From: Bacteroidales bacterium
GTDB taxonomy: Bacteria > Bacteroidota > Bacteroidia > Bacteroidales > GCA-2748055
Length of the DNA stretch: 11,832 nucleotides
NCBI GenBank assembly: GCA_029934875.1
Contig: JAOZLK010000071.1
Location: forward strand, 1-11,832
Direction: 5' to 3'
Below the pieces are notes generated by a model. That model was not told the DNA's origin and did no database searches. It worked only from the letters and a program-made list of their open reading frames with translations. This document shows, piece by piece, positions 1 through 7,628 of this stretch; position 1 is the first letter of the stretch; every line of letters begins with the position of its first letter. Made by a program: the position numbers and the translations under genes.

Positions 1-539
1 AATTCACCATTGCCAATCCCCTGTTTGGCACAACCACCTTCCATATGGCCGCGCTGTCTACGGTGATGGGTCAGGCTCCGGCTAAACAGTGGATGAATGA
101 CTTGAAGAAGAACCAGGTGGTTATCGCAAGCAGCAATGGGGATGTAAAAAAACGGGTTATGAACGGAGATTTGGCTTTTGGTCTCACCGACACAGATGAT
201 GCTTTTGAGGCGAAGAAAGAGAGCAGTGATGTGGATTACATCTTTTTAGATCAGCAAGAAGGGGGCATGGGGACCCTGATCATGCCCAATGCCCTGAGTA
301 TGATTAAAGATTCACCCAATGGTGAGAATGGTAAGAAGTTGATGGACTACCTGTTAAGCCGGGAAACTGAGGCAAAACTGGCCATCTCCTGTGCACAGAT
401 GCCATTAATAAAGGGAACAGAAGTCCCGGATATTGTACCTTCACTGGATCACATCATCCCCATGAAAATTGATTACAGTCAAAGCGCTGAGATATTAGAA
501 CAGATACAAGCCTGGTTAAAAAAATGGGTGGAAGAGTAA
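1..539 (+). CDS. ABC transporter periplasmic substrate-binding protein, C-terminal part (ferric-iron/AfuA-like family)
   Basis: The reading frame is open from the window edge (first full codon at base 3) to the stop at 537-539, so the N-terminal lobe and signal peptide lie outside. The visible 178 residues begin with a NPLFGTT..H.AAL segment and continue through a GGMGTL..PNA segment and a GKKLMDYLLS helix. These are typical of the C-terminal half of type II periplasmic binding proteins in the Fe(3+)/2-aminoethylphosphonate/spermidine group. It should capture a solute in the periplasm and hand it to the permease encoded next, whose start overlaps this gene by 16 bp. At the place where ferric-binding proteins usually carry adjacent tyrosines after the VALG-like strand, this protein reads GLTDTDDAF (bases 180-206), so iron is not assured as the ligand. 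The family assignment is firm; the substrate is not. Confidence 0.85.
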   Translation, partial: FTIANPLFGTTTFHMAALSTVMGQAPAKQWMNDLKKNQVVIASSNGDVKKRVMNGDLAFGLTDTDDAFEAKKESSDVDYIFLDQQEGGMGTLIMPNALSMIKDSPNGENGKKLMDYLLSRETEAKLAISCAQMPLIKGTEVPDIVPSLDHIIPMKIDYSQSAEILEQIQAWLKKWVEE

Positions 540-2080
540 ACCAACAATTAGCACGGTATGTTCCGGCTCTATTACTGGCCCTGTTGTTGCTGGGGCCAAT
601 ACTGGCATTGCTTGTCCGGTGGCTAAGCAGTTCGGACGATATCCCATTATTGGCATTTATCAATGCCGGGACCCTTTTGCTTGTGGGTAAAAGTTTGTTG
701 CTCTCATGCATAGTAGCAGTGCTCGCGAGCCTTATGGGCACAATTTGTGGTTTCCTGCTTTACAGACTCAAATTTCCATTCAGGGGCTTCTATAAAATAC
801 TGTTATTGCTTCCCCTTCTTGTCCCGCCTTACATTTTTGCTGTGGCCTGGAAAGACGGGTTCCAATGGTTGTTTAGCAATAGCACTGTCATAAATCCGGA
901 ACTTGGAATGATCATCGTCCATACGCTGGTACTTTTCCCGCTTGCCATGCTGATCACCGGCACTGCGCTGTCACAAATTCACTCAGGACTCGAAGAGGCA
1001 GGGTTGATGAGGGTTTCCTTTCGAAAGATGCTGGTAAAAATTGTACTGCCACTCATCCGGCCGGCTCTGACAATATCATTCCTGTTAATCCTGATTATCA
1101 GCCTGAGTGATTTCTCCGTGCCTGCATTTTTCGGGGTCAACAACTTCACTACGGAAATATTCACCCAGTTTTCAGCATTTTACAACCACCAGCTTGCCAT
1201 CAGTCAATCCTTTCTGCTGGTCATATTGTGCCTTATACTCCTCTTATCTGAGAACCGGTATTTGTCAGATGCTCCGTTCTTCTCAGTTCATGTAAAAGGA
1301 AGCAGCACAAAACACTATTCGGTTCATAAAGGGAAAACTATACTCCACATCCTGCTGTGGATATTGTTACTTGTTGTGCTGGTTTTACCGCTTGTCATGC
1401 TTTTACATCAGGCCCTTTCCGGCAGGGAGATCCTCTTTTCCCGGGCCTGGGAACTCCTGAGCCCAACCATTTATCAGTCAGCCAAGCTGGCATTTTTAGG
1501 CGCACTACTGATTTCTGCCATAGGTTTTTGGGTGGCCTTTATGAAAGAAAGATCCCATTTCCCTCATCTGAACACCATGCTTTTGCTAACCTTCATTATT
1601 CCTTCTACAGTGTTGGGTGTTGCCGTTATCAAATTTTACAACCATCCATCTACTAATTTTATCTACACGAGCATCCTGATTTTGCTGATCACTTACGTGA
1701 GCAGGTTTGGATTTATCGCGGCCAGAATTATTGGGAACGGCATTAAACAGGTTCCTGTTTCACTCGATGAAGTTTCCAGGGTCATTGGTATTCCACCCAT
1801 AAAAAGATTTTTCAGTATTAGCATTCCCTTGCTTCTTCCTGCAATATTTACGGCCTTTGTCCTTTCATTTGTATTGTGCCTGGGAGAATTGGGAACGACC
1901 ATCATGATCTATCCCCCGGGCACTGAACTAATGCCCGTGAAAATATTTACCATAGGTGCCAATGCTCCACTGGCACTCACCAGCAGCATGACCCTGATCA
2001 GCTTTGGGGTGACCATGATTTTTATCCTGCTATTCTTTCTCATGGGGAAATTAATATTTAAGAGGTTCAGGTATGAATAA
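524..2080 (+). CDS. ABC transporter permease, fused two-domain (FbpB/AfuB-like)
   Basis: This 518-residue integral membrane protein carries two binding-protein-dependent permease (MetI-type) domains in one chain, so it can form the whole channel. Hydrophobic segments are spread along the sequence, for example at about residues 12-32, 52-80, 92-108, 128-148, 181-200, 227-242, 273-296, 320-340, 352-370, 380-400, 436-456 and 488-510. Each half has a cytoplasmic EAA-type coupling loop: E157-E158-A159-G160 in the first and D415-E416-V417 with G422 in the second. These dock the ATPase. The ATG at 524 lies inside the end of the substrate-binding gene, and the 3' end overlaps the ATPase start by 8 bp, which suggests translational coupling. 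The length and duplicated layout fit the ferric-iron/thiamine/phosphonate importer group. The transported substrate cannot be read from the permease. Confidence 0.92.
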   Translation: MGGRVNQQLARYVPALLLALLLLGPILALLVRWLSSSDDIPLLAFINAGTLLLVGKSLLLSCIVAVLASLMGTICGFLLYRLKFPFRGFYKILLLLPLLVPPYIFAVAWKDGFQWLFSNSTVINPELGMIIVHTLVLFPLAMLITGTALSQIHSGLEEAGLMRVSFRKMLVKIVLPLIRPALTISFLLILIISLSDFSVPAFFGVNNFTTEIFTQFSAFYNHQLAISQSFLLVILCLILLLSENRYLSDAPFFSVHVKGSSTKHYSVHKGKTILHILLWILLLVVLVLPLVMLLHQALSGREILFSRAWELLSPTIYQSAKLAFLGALLISAIGFWVAFMKERSHFPHLNTMLLLTFIIPSTVLGVAVIKFYNHPSTNFIYTSILILLITYVSRFGFIAARIIGNGIKQVPVSLDEVSRVIGIPPIKRFFSISIPLLLPAIFTAFVLSFVLCLGELGTTIMIYPPGTELMPVKIFTIGANAPLALTSSMTLISFGVTMIFILLFFLMGKLIFKRFRYE

Positions 2081-2789
2081 GATTTCGCTCGAACATATTA
2101 CTCATCGATATGGAGACAATAAGGTGCTGGAGGATTTTTCATTCTCCTTTGAGGAGGCAAAAACCACTTGTATGATTGGCCCTTCCGGATGCGGAAAAAC
2201 AACCATTCTGCGGTTGATCTCCGGCCTGGAAGCTCCACTAAAGGGGATCATTAAAATCAATGAAACTGTCGCCACTGAAAATGAGAACATTCTTATTCCT
2301 CCCCATAAAAGAAAAATTGGCTTTGTTTTTCAGGATCTGGCACTCTGGCCACACTTTACGGTATTTAGAAATATTGCATTTGGCTTAAAAGGCCGGAAAA
2401 CAGAAAAAGTCTCCCATCAGGTAACTCAAATTCTGAATCTTTTCGGCATTGCCGACAAGGCAAAGAAATATCCGCACCAGCTTTCAGGCGGCCAGAAACA
2501 GATGGTAGCCATTGCCCGTTCACTGGTTCATCAGCCTGAGATTTTTCTTATGGACGAACCCCTTGCAAACATTGATGTAAAGGTAAAGGAGAACATCCTG
2601 GCACATATCAAACTCCTGCAGCAAGAGTTCAGATTTACTATGCTTTATGTGACCCACGATCACCAGGAAGCCATGCAGACCGGAGACAAAATTCTGGTGA
2701 TGAATGAAGGGGTGATCGAGGCCGCTGGAACAAAGAAGGAAATAGAAAACTCAAGCAATCATTTTGTAAGATCTTTTATAAAACTTTAA
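2073..2789 (+). CDS. ABC transporter ATP-binding protein, short form without TOBE domain
   Basis: This 238-residue nucleotide-binding subunit energises import through the preceding permease. All expected motifs are present: Walker A GPSGCGKTT at 36-44, Q-loop Q87 in FQDLALWPH, signature LSGGQ at 137-141, Walker B IFLMDEP with D161 and E162, D-loop LANID, and switch histidine H195 in THDHQEA. The spacing and the ALWPH..V..N segment match the PotA/FbpC/CysA class of importer ATPases. Members of that class are commonly about 330-370 residues long because of a C-terminal TOBE/OB regulatory region. This one stops soon after the catalytic core (FVRSFIKL), so it probably lacks substrate- or regulator-dependent control at that site. 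Its start overlaps the permease end by 8 bp and a lipoprotein gene follows 9 bp downstream. Confidence 0.93.
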   Translation: MNKISLEHITHRYGDNKVLEDFSFSFEEAKTTCMIGPSGCGKTTILRLISGLEAPLKGIIKINETVATENENILIPPHKRKIGFVFQDLALWPHFTVFRNIAFGLKGRKTEKVSHQVTQILNLFGIADKAKKYPHQLSGGQKQMVAIARSLVHQPEIFLMDEPLANIDVKVKENILAHIKLLQQEFRFTMLYVTHDHQEAMQTGDKILVMNEGVIEAAGTKKEIENSSNHFVRSFIKL

Positions 2790-2798
2790 AAAAACATT

Positions 2799-3539
2799 AT
2801 GAAAACAACTCTGAAAGTTCTAACACCGGTAGTGGCAATCGTTTTAATGACTATTGCCTGTGTCAATTCTAATTCAAAGCCTCAGCAAGAGGAAGTACAG
2901 GAGACCACTCCCAAAACAGAGGTGAATGAACCCGTAAAACAGGTTGCGAATACCGGTTTTGATTTTGAAAATTATGTTAGCGGTCAACTCCCCGAAGGCT
3001 GGTCGCAGTATTATACCGGGCCGGGTGGCACCGACTGGAAAGTGATGGATGATCAGGGTAATAAAGTACTGGCTCAACTCTATTCTGATAATCCCAACGG
3101 GCATTTCAATATCATCGTGAATGAGGCTTTAAGTATGAAGGATATGACCCTTTCGGTCAGAATCAAAGGTGTTACAGGTGAACACGACAAAGGAGGTGGT
3201 TTTATTTGGCGCTTTGCCGATAAGGATAATTACTATGTAGTCCGGTCGAACCCGGAAGAGGACAATATGGTTTTGTATAAGGTTGAAAATGGCAAAAGGA
3301 CTGACCTTCCATTAGTCGATAAGGGAAGAACTTACGGAGTGGATGTTCCGCCTCTGGGAGATAGCTGGCACACCATGAAACTGACTGTAAAAGATGACTT
3401 ATTCACCGTTTATCTTGATGATAAGGAGCTTTTCAAGGTGCAGGACAGCACATTTCCCCTTGCAGGAAAAATCGGACTCTGGACAAAGGCAGATGCAGTA
3501 ACTTACTTTGATGATTTTGAGATTGAACAAGAGCTGTGA
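2799..3539 (+). CDS. Lipoprotein with LamG/concanavalin-like (DUF1080-related) domain
   Basis: This 246-residue protein has a lipoprotein signal: basic start MKTTLK, a hydrophobic stretch, then a lipobox-like TIAC with the lipidated Cys at residue 21. A Gln/Glu/Pro/Lys-rich linker of about 25 residues follows. The rest (about 53-246) is predicted beta-sandwich: FDFENYVSGQLPEGW at the start, GGGFIWRFADKDNYYVVR in the middle, and WHTMKLTVKDD..TVYLDD with a closing FDDFEIEQEL. This pattern is typical of LamG-like and DUF1080 (3-keto-glycoside hydrolase-related) domains that bind or cleave glycans at the cell surface. No catalytic residues can be assigned with confidence. It begins 9 bp after the ATPase stop, so it is probably co-transcribed with the transporter, an unexpected partnership. 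It could equally be read-through from an unrelated unit. Confidence 0.8.
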   Translation: MKTTLKVLTPVVAIVLMTIACVNSNSKPQQEEVQETTPKTEVNEPVKQVANTGFDFENYVSGQLPEGWSQYYTGPGGTDWKVMDDQGNKVLAQLYSDNPNGHFNIIVNEALSMKDMTLSVRIKGVTGEHDKGGGFIWRFADKDNYYVVRSNPEEDNMVLYKVENGKRTDLPLVDKGRTYGVDVPPLGDSWHTMKLTVKDDLFTVYLDDKELFKVQDSTFPLAGKIGLWTKADAVTYFDDFEIEQEL

Positions 3540-3585
3540 TCCGTAAGGAATAGTAAGCATCGATCAGACAAACACGCACTGGTTT

Positions 3586-6360
3586 TTACCACTTGCGAAC
3601 AACCCTCAAAACCAACGAAGGGTCCAAAGTATAGCGACCAAATTCCTTTCCGTAAACTGCAATACCACCCTCAGCTTCGGTCTGGATTTTCACCTTCAGC
3701 GCACCTTCTTTCATGGCTGCCTTCAGTACACCCTTTTTAATAGGGACTTTGACAAGGTAGCCATAGGAGCCGGCCTCTCTTAATCGTTTATCCTTCAGCT
3801 GGTGATGCCAGGATAATACACCCCTGTGGTCGGCCGGATCATCGGCAAGTACCGTAGAATGGACCTTTTTATTACCTATAAGAACTGAGATTTCCGAGGG
3901 ATAAAGGCTTTCATCAGTCATGGGATAAGCGTTGGGATTGGCACTTGGGGCTACTATGGAGCCTTTCATGAAATCCTGGCTGCTGCTATAATCCTCCTGA
4001 TCCTTAACAAATAATTCCTTGGCTGAAAGCTCCACCAGGAAATAGGCTTCTTTTAAGCGCATAGATTTTACCCTATCCGGAATTTCTATGGTATACTCAA
4101 AAAAACCATTTCCTGCCCCATTGACTTTTTTACCATCCAGTACATTCCATTGCTTCTTGCTCCACTGTGCCCCGGAAAATTCAGCTGCCGGGATACTGAC
4201 AAGCTCAATCCCAGCTGGTTTTTGATCAGAAAGGACTTCGAAGAGCATGAAATTCCGATGCAATAAATTGCCTGACTGCTCGCTCAGGCTGAGCTTCAGG
4301 GTGGCCACTCCGGCTATATCGGGCATGGTAATGGGAAGCTGCATAACAGTTTCCTGCATCCATGGCGCATAATCCACAATCAGGCTACCTTCAAAGGCAC
4401 TGCTTGTTTCACCGATCATATTTGTCATGCTCAGCTCATAAGCGACAATCAGGCTCTTTCCCAGGTCATCGCCACTCATCGATGAAAGATGCAGGGGAAT
4501 TTCAAGGCTTTCACCTCCCTGAACCGTCTTGCAAATTTCATTTCCGGTAGAGAGGTAAACCAAGGCATGCAGGTCATTCAAACTCATGCCTTCCATAATC
4601 TCACCCATGCCGGTTTCCTTTTCGGTTCGGTCGAAGCGCCAGTAACCGTTCCATTCGTTGATCACATCGTGGTGTTCGGTGTAAAGCCAACCAGCCACTT
4701 TCGGGTACATCCTGAAGGTATTGAGCATGCGGTGATAATCCCAGCTCCAGTCCACATCACCCGTACTTCCCTCATAACCCCATACATTGCCACATTCTGA
4801 GTTAATATTGGGTTGCCGGCCCTGCTTAAATCCATCTTCAAAGTCGAATTCACTCCCTTCGTAGGTATGCTCCGAAAGATTCTTTAAATAAGCCTCCCAT
4901 TCCCAACCCGGCAGATATGCATGCCAGGAGTTAATATCGGTTTCGGTATGACCACGACCACAACAGATGGAGTTATCTTCCACCAGGCGGGTTTGATCCA
5001 GCGACTTTGCCAGGTGGTACATGGAGACTACCCATTCCTGGGTCTCGGGAAGGTACTCCCGGACAGGCCTTCCATTTTCGTCATTCCTCGTTTTTGTTGA
5101 CAAACCCCATGTTTCGTTAAAGATCACCCAGGAGAATATGGAGGGATGGTTATAATCCCGCCTGATCATTTCCCGAAGGGTATATTCCGATTCTTCCTGC
5201 ATCCTTGCACCGGGCTCCCCCCAGCTATTGGGCAGATCTTCCATCACCAGCAGTCCCAGTTTATCGGCCCAGTACAACTTCCTGGGCACTTCTACTTTAA
5301 TGTGGGTCCGGATACCATTCAGGCCTATTGACTTGCTCCTTAGAATCTCCTCCTGGATAAACTGATCGCTGGGGAAGGTGTAGAAGCCATCGGGATGATA
5401 GGACTGGTCTAGGGCCAGCTGAAGGTAAATGGGCTCATTGTTCAGTGCAATATAAGGGTACTCACTTCCAGGCATATCCATGACGGAAATCTTGCGCATA
5501 CCAAAATAGGAAAACACCACATCTCCTTCCAGGGTGGCTTCCACTTCATACAGATAAGGATCATCCAGGTCCCAGAGATGGGGATCAGGAATGGGGATAT
5601 CAAAGCTGATTTTGTTTTCTCCTGCCGGGATTACCACAATCTGACTAAGGTCGTCTCCAGCTGCTTTAATCTTCACGCTAAGGGAGAGATCACGCTCACT
5701 TTTTTTAGGCAGATAGGCCGTCACGCCGGCACTCCCCAGGTCAATATCCGGGGTGAAATGAAGGGCATCCAGGTAGACTTCACCCCTGGCTTCCAGGTAG
5801 ATGGTTTGCCAGATACCCCTTGCATTTCCATAGCCCTGCTTTCCATAGAGGGTGAAATCGCGACGGGCATCGTCAACCCGGATCACCAGCTTCTGGGCCT
5901 TCCCATATACGATCTGCTCGGTGAGTTCAAAAGAAAAAGGCACGTAGCCCCCCTGGTGTTTTCCCAGCAGACTACCATCCAGCCAGACACTTGTTTCCCA
6001 GTCGGAGGCTCCCACTGTCAGGAAGACACGCCTGCCCTCCCACTCCTTATCAACAGCGATATCTCGTTGGTACCAACCTATATCTGCCTCGTCTTCCAAT
6101 CCGGATAGTTTGGAACCCCATGGAAAGGGAACCATGATGGTCCGATCAAAGGCTTCGCTCCCCTCTGACCAGGATTCCGAAAGACCTGCATCTGCAGGAT
6201 CAAAGGCAAAGTTCCACGCTCCGTTCAGGTTTTGCCAGAGCTCCCTTTGAAAATCCGGACGGGGATGTTCCGGCAGGGGAATCTCCTGTGCATTCAGGGA
6301 TAGGCCCATTAATAATAATGCCGGGATTGTCAATTTACAAATTTGTAGCTGATACATCAT
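3586..6360 (-). CDS. Secreted glycoside hydrolase family 2 protein (beta-galactosidase/beta-glucuronidase-like)
   Basis: This 924-residue exported enzyme should cleave terminal beta-linked sugars by the retaining GH2 mechanism. A signal peptide covers residues 1-24 (hydrophobic TIPALLLMGLSL, probable cleavage in LNA|Q). Domains in order: jelly-roll sugar-binding domain about 35-195 (PRPDFQRELWQNLNGAWNF, GWYQRDI, GIWQTIYLE), Ig-like domain about 196-295 (DPHLWDLDDPYLYEV), TIM barrel about 300-600, then about 320 residues of extra beta-rich C-terminus. The catalytic acid/base is E416 in WVIFNET; the probable nucleophile is E522 in NSECGN. The LDQSYHPDGFYTFP motif and the NHPSIFSW strand are standard for the family. 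Whether the sugar is galactose, glucuronate, mannose or another cannot be told. It stands alone on this strand, with no SusC/SusD pair beside it, and has its own promoter-like element upstream. ATG at 6360 or 6357 could both serve. Confidence 0.93.
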   Translation of the reverse strand: MMYQLQICKLTIPALLLMGLSLNAQEIPLPEHPRPDFQRELWQNLNGAWNFAFDPADAGLSESWSEGSEAFDRTIMVPFPWGSKLSGLEDEADIGWYQRDIAVDKEWEGRRVFLTVGASDWETSVWLDGSLLGKHQGGYVPFSFELTEQIVYGKAQKLVIRVDDARRDFTLYGKQGYGNARGIWQTIYLEARGEVYLDALHFTPDIDLGSAGVTAYLPKKSERDLSLSVKIKAAGDDLSQIVVIPAGENKISFDIPIPDPHLWDLDDPYLYEVEATLEGDVVFSYFGMRKISVMDMPGSEYPYIALNNEPIYLQLALDQSYHPDGFYTFPSDQFIQEEILRSKSIGLNGIRTHIKVEVPRKLYWADKLGLLVMEDLPNSWGEPGARMQEESEYTLREMIRRDYNHPSIFSWVIFNETWGLSTKTRNDENGRPVREYLPETQEWVVSMYHLAKSLDQTRLVEDNSICCGRGHTETDINSWHAYLPGWEWEAYLKNLSEHTYEGSEFDFEDGFKQGRQPNINSECGNVWGYEGSTGDVDWSWDYHRMLNTFRMYPKVAGWLYTEHHDVINEWNGYWRFDRTEKETGMGEIMEGMSLNDLHALVYLSTGNEICKTVQGGESLEIPLHLSSMSGDDLGKSLIVAYELSMTNMIGETSSAFEGSLIVDYAPWMQETVMQLPITMPDIAGVATLKLSLSEQSGNLLHRNFMLFEVLSDQKPAGIELVSIPAAEFSGAQWSKKQWNVLDGKKVNGAGNGFFEYTIEIPDRVKSMRLKEAYFLVELSAKELFVKDQEDYSSSQDFMKGSIVAPSANPNAYPMTDESLYPSEISVLIGNKKVHSTVLADDPADHRGVLSWHHQLKDKRLREAGSYGYLVKVPIKKGVLKAAMKEGALKVKIQTEAEGGIAVYGKEFGRYTLDPSLVLRVVRKW

Positions 6361-6380
6361 TTCTGCTTAATTGCCATATA

Positions 6381-6395
6381 TTAAGATATACTTAA
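6381..6395. repeat. Short palindrome at the predicted GH2 transcription start
   Basis: TTAAG (6381-6385) and CTTAA (6391-6395) form a perfect 5-bp inverted repeat around ATATA. It directly adjoins the candidate -7 box and would cover the predicted transcription start, the place where an operator would act. The arms are short and the region is AT-rich, so chance is a real possibility. Confidence 0.25.
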
Positions 6396-6427
6396 GAAAG
6401 ATATGTCAGTTTATAATATCTTGCAAA
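6396..6427 (-). promoter_or_regulatory. Bacteroidota-type promoter candidate for the GH2 gene
   Basis: Read on the minus strand, TTTG (complement of 6424-6427) is followed after 20 bp by TATCTTTC (complement of 6396-6403). The Bacteroidota housekeeping consensus is TTTG, about 19-21 bp, TAnnTTTG, so only the last base of the -7 element differs. The -7 box ends 35 bp before the GH2 ATG, a normal leader length. No transcript evidence is available. Confidence 0.55.
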
Positions 6428-6462
6428 TAATCCAGGAAGATCACTAAAATTAACACTTGAAG

Positions 6463-7404
6463 ATGTACCGGAAAGAAATTAAAGTACTGGACTGCACCGT
6501 GAGGGACGGTGGACTGATGAACAAATGGCTCTTCAGTGACGATTTTGTGCGTGCTGTTTACCAGGCCTGTGTGACGGCCGGAATCGACTATATGGAGATC
6601 GGTTATAAAAGCAGTGAATCGGCCTTTTCAAGAGATGAAGTGGGACCATGGAAATTTTGTGATGAAGCAGATCTTCGCCGGATTGTGGGTGACAATGACA
6701 CCCCCTTGAAACTATCGGCCATGGCCGATATCGGGCGCATCGATCCGGACGACATCCCTGATGCCAGAGATTCTGTACTGGATATGATCAGGGTAGCCTG
6801 CTATATACACCAGGTGGATAAGGCCATTGTCCTGGCAGAAACATGCATGGAAAAGGGATACGAGGTGAGCATTAACCTCATGGCCGTTTCAAAGGTGAAT
6901 GAAATGGAGCTTGATGAAGGTCTCCAGGATATCAGCAAATGTAAGGTCCCCATCGTATATATTGTAGACAGCTTCGGGAGCATGTACAGTCAGAACATTC
7001 TGCACCTGGTTCAGAAATACCAAAAGGCCCTGCCCGGCAAAACTCTTGGGATTCATGCCCACAACAATATGCAGCTGGCCATGTCCAATACCATTACCGC
7101 CCTTACGGAAAATTGCAACATGCTGGATGCAACACTCCTGGGCATGGGAAGGGGTGCAGGAAACTGTCCCATGGAAATCCTGATCGCCTTTCTGAAGAAT
7201 CCCAAGTACAGGCTTCTTCCCCTGCTGGATGTGATTCAGAACCACATTCAGCCCCTTCAGGAAAACATCGATTGGGGCTATCACATTCCTTACCTGATCA
7301 CAGGTGCGCTCAACGAACACCCCAGGTCGGCACTCAAATGGATGGCATCAGAAAAGAAAGACGATTTTGTGGCCTTCATGAAAGAGATGCACGATTACGA
7401 ATAA
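6463..7404 (+). CDS. HMGL-like aldolase (DRE-TIM metallolyase; 4-hydroxy-2-oxovalerate aldolase-like)
   Basis: A 313-residue cytoplasmic TIM-barrel enzyme of the DRE-TIM metallolyase superfamily, which forms or cleaves carbon-carbon bonds next to an enolised acyl group using a divalent metal. From the ATG at 6463 the active-site strand is LDCTVRDGG (residues 9-17, with R14 and D15). The metal site HAHNN is at 198-202, and a GMGRGAGNCPMEIL segment matching the conserved G-rich loop is at 227-240. The protein keeps the barrel but is shorter than DmpG-type aldolases (about 340 residues), whose C-terminal part contacts a partner aldehyde dehydrogenase. No such dehydrogenase is encoded nearby. A TTG two codons upstream (6457) is possible, but the ATG is preferred. 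It is divergent from the GH2 gene. Related stand-alone proteins are usually named only 'aldolase catalytic domain-containing'; the substrate is unknown. Confidence 0.85.
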   Translation: MYRKEIKVLDCTVRDGGLMNKWLFSDDFVRAVYQACVTAGIDYMEIGYKSSESAFSRDEVGPWKFCDEADLRRIVGDNDTPLKLSAMADIGRIDPDDIPDARDSVLDMIRVACYIHQVDKAIVLAETCMEKGYEVSINLMAVSKVNEMELDEGLQDISKCKVPIVYIVDSFGSMYSQNILHLVQKYQKALPGKTLGIHAHNNMQLAMSNTITALTENCNMLDATLLGMGRGAGNCPMEILIAFLKNPKYRLLPLLDVIQNHIQPLQENIDWGYHIPYLITGALNEHPRSALKWMASEKKDDFVAFMKEMHDYE

Positions 7405-7509
7405 GTGGAGTGACAAGCTCAGAGCAGCTAAAACCAAACCTGCCACTACACTGAGGAATGACCAGGGCTACCTGACTACACCTCTTTCTCTTATCCCAGG
7501 ATCGCGCAA

Positions 7510-7538
7510 TTGACTGTTAAATAATGTGTTAATAAATT
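7510..7538 (+). promoter_or_regulatory. Promoter-like element upstream of the methyltransferase gene
   Basis: TTGACT (7510-7515) is separated by 17 bp from TAAATT (7533-7538), resembling the general -35/-10 arrangement. It lies about 90 bp before the favoured ATG at 7629, within otherwise featureless DNA. It does not follow the Bacteroidota TTTG/TAnnTTTG pattern, so support is weak. Confidence 0.3.
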
Positions 7539-7539
7539 C

Positions 7540-7563
7540 CTTTTGCCCCTCCAGTAGCAAAAG
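7540..7563. repeat. Perfect 7-bp inverted repeat in the methyltransferase leader
   Basis: CTTTTGC (7540-7546) and GCAAAAG (7557-7563) are exact reverse complements around a 10-base spacer. The repeat starts one base after the candidate -10 box, so it could be an operator or the first hairpin of the transcript. No run of T follows it, so it is not a good intrinsic terminator for the aldolase gene. Confidence 0.4.
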
Positions 7564-7628
7564 TGGCCTTAAATTACACATGCTCCCCGACAACTTTCGT
7601 TTTCTTTCGTCACCAATATTCAAGATCT

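Noticed and set aside
3540..3585. Possible bidirectional terminator between the lipoprotein and GH2 genes
   Set aside because: No convincing stem-loop is visible in these 46 bases; only a short T run is present.
5578..6108. A 176-residue plus-strand frame inside the GH2 gene
   Set aside because: It lies wholly antisense to well-conserved GH2 domains, with no start context or recognisable family.
7563..7628. GTG start extending the methyltransferase by 22 residues
   Set aside because: The added residues look like translated leader, the GTG overlaps the end of an inverted repeat, and an ATG at 7629 fits the family's start better.
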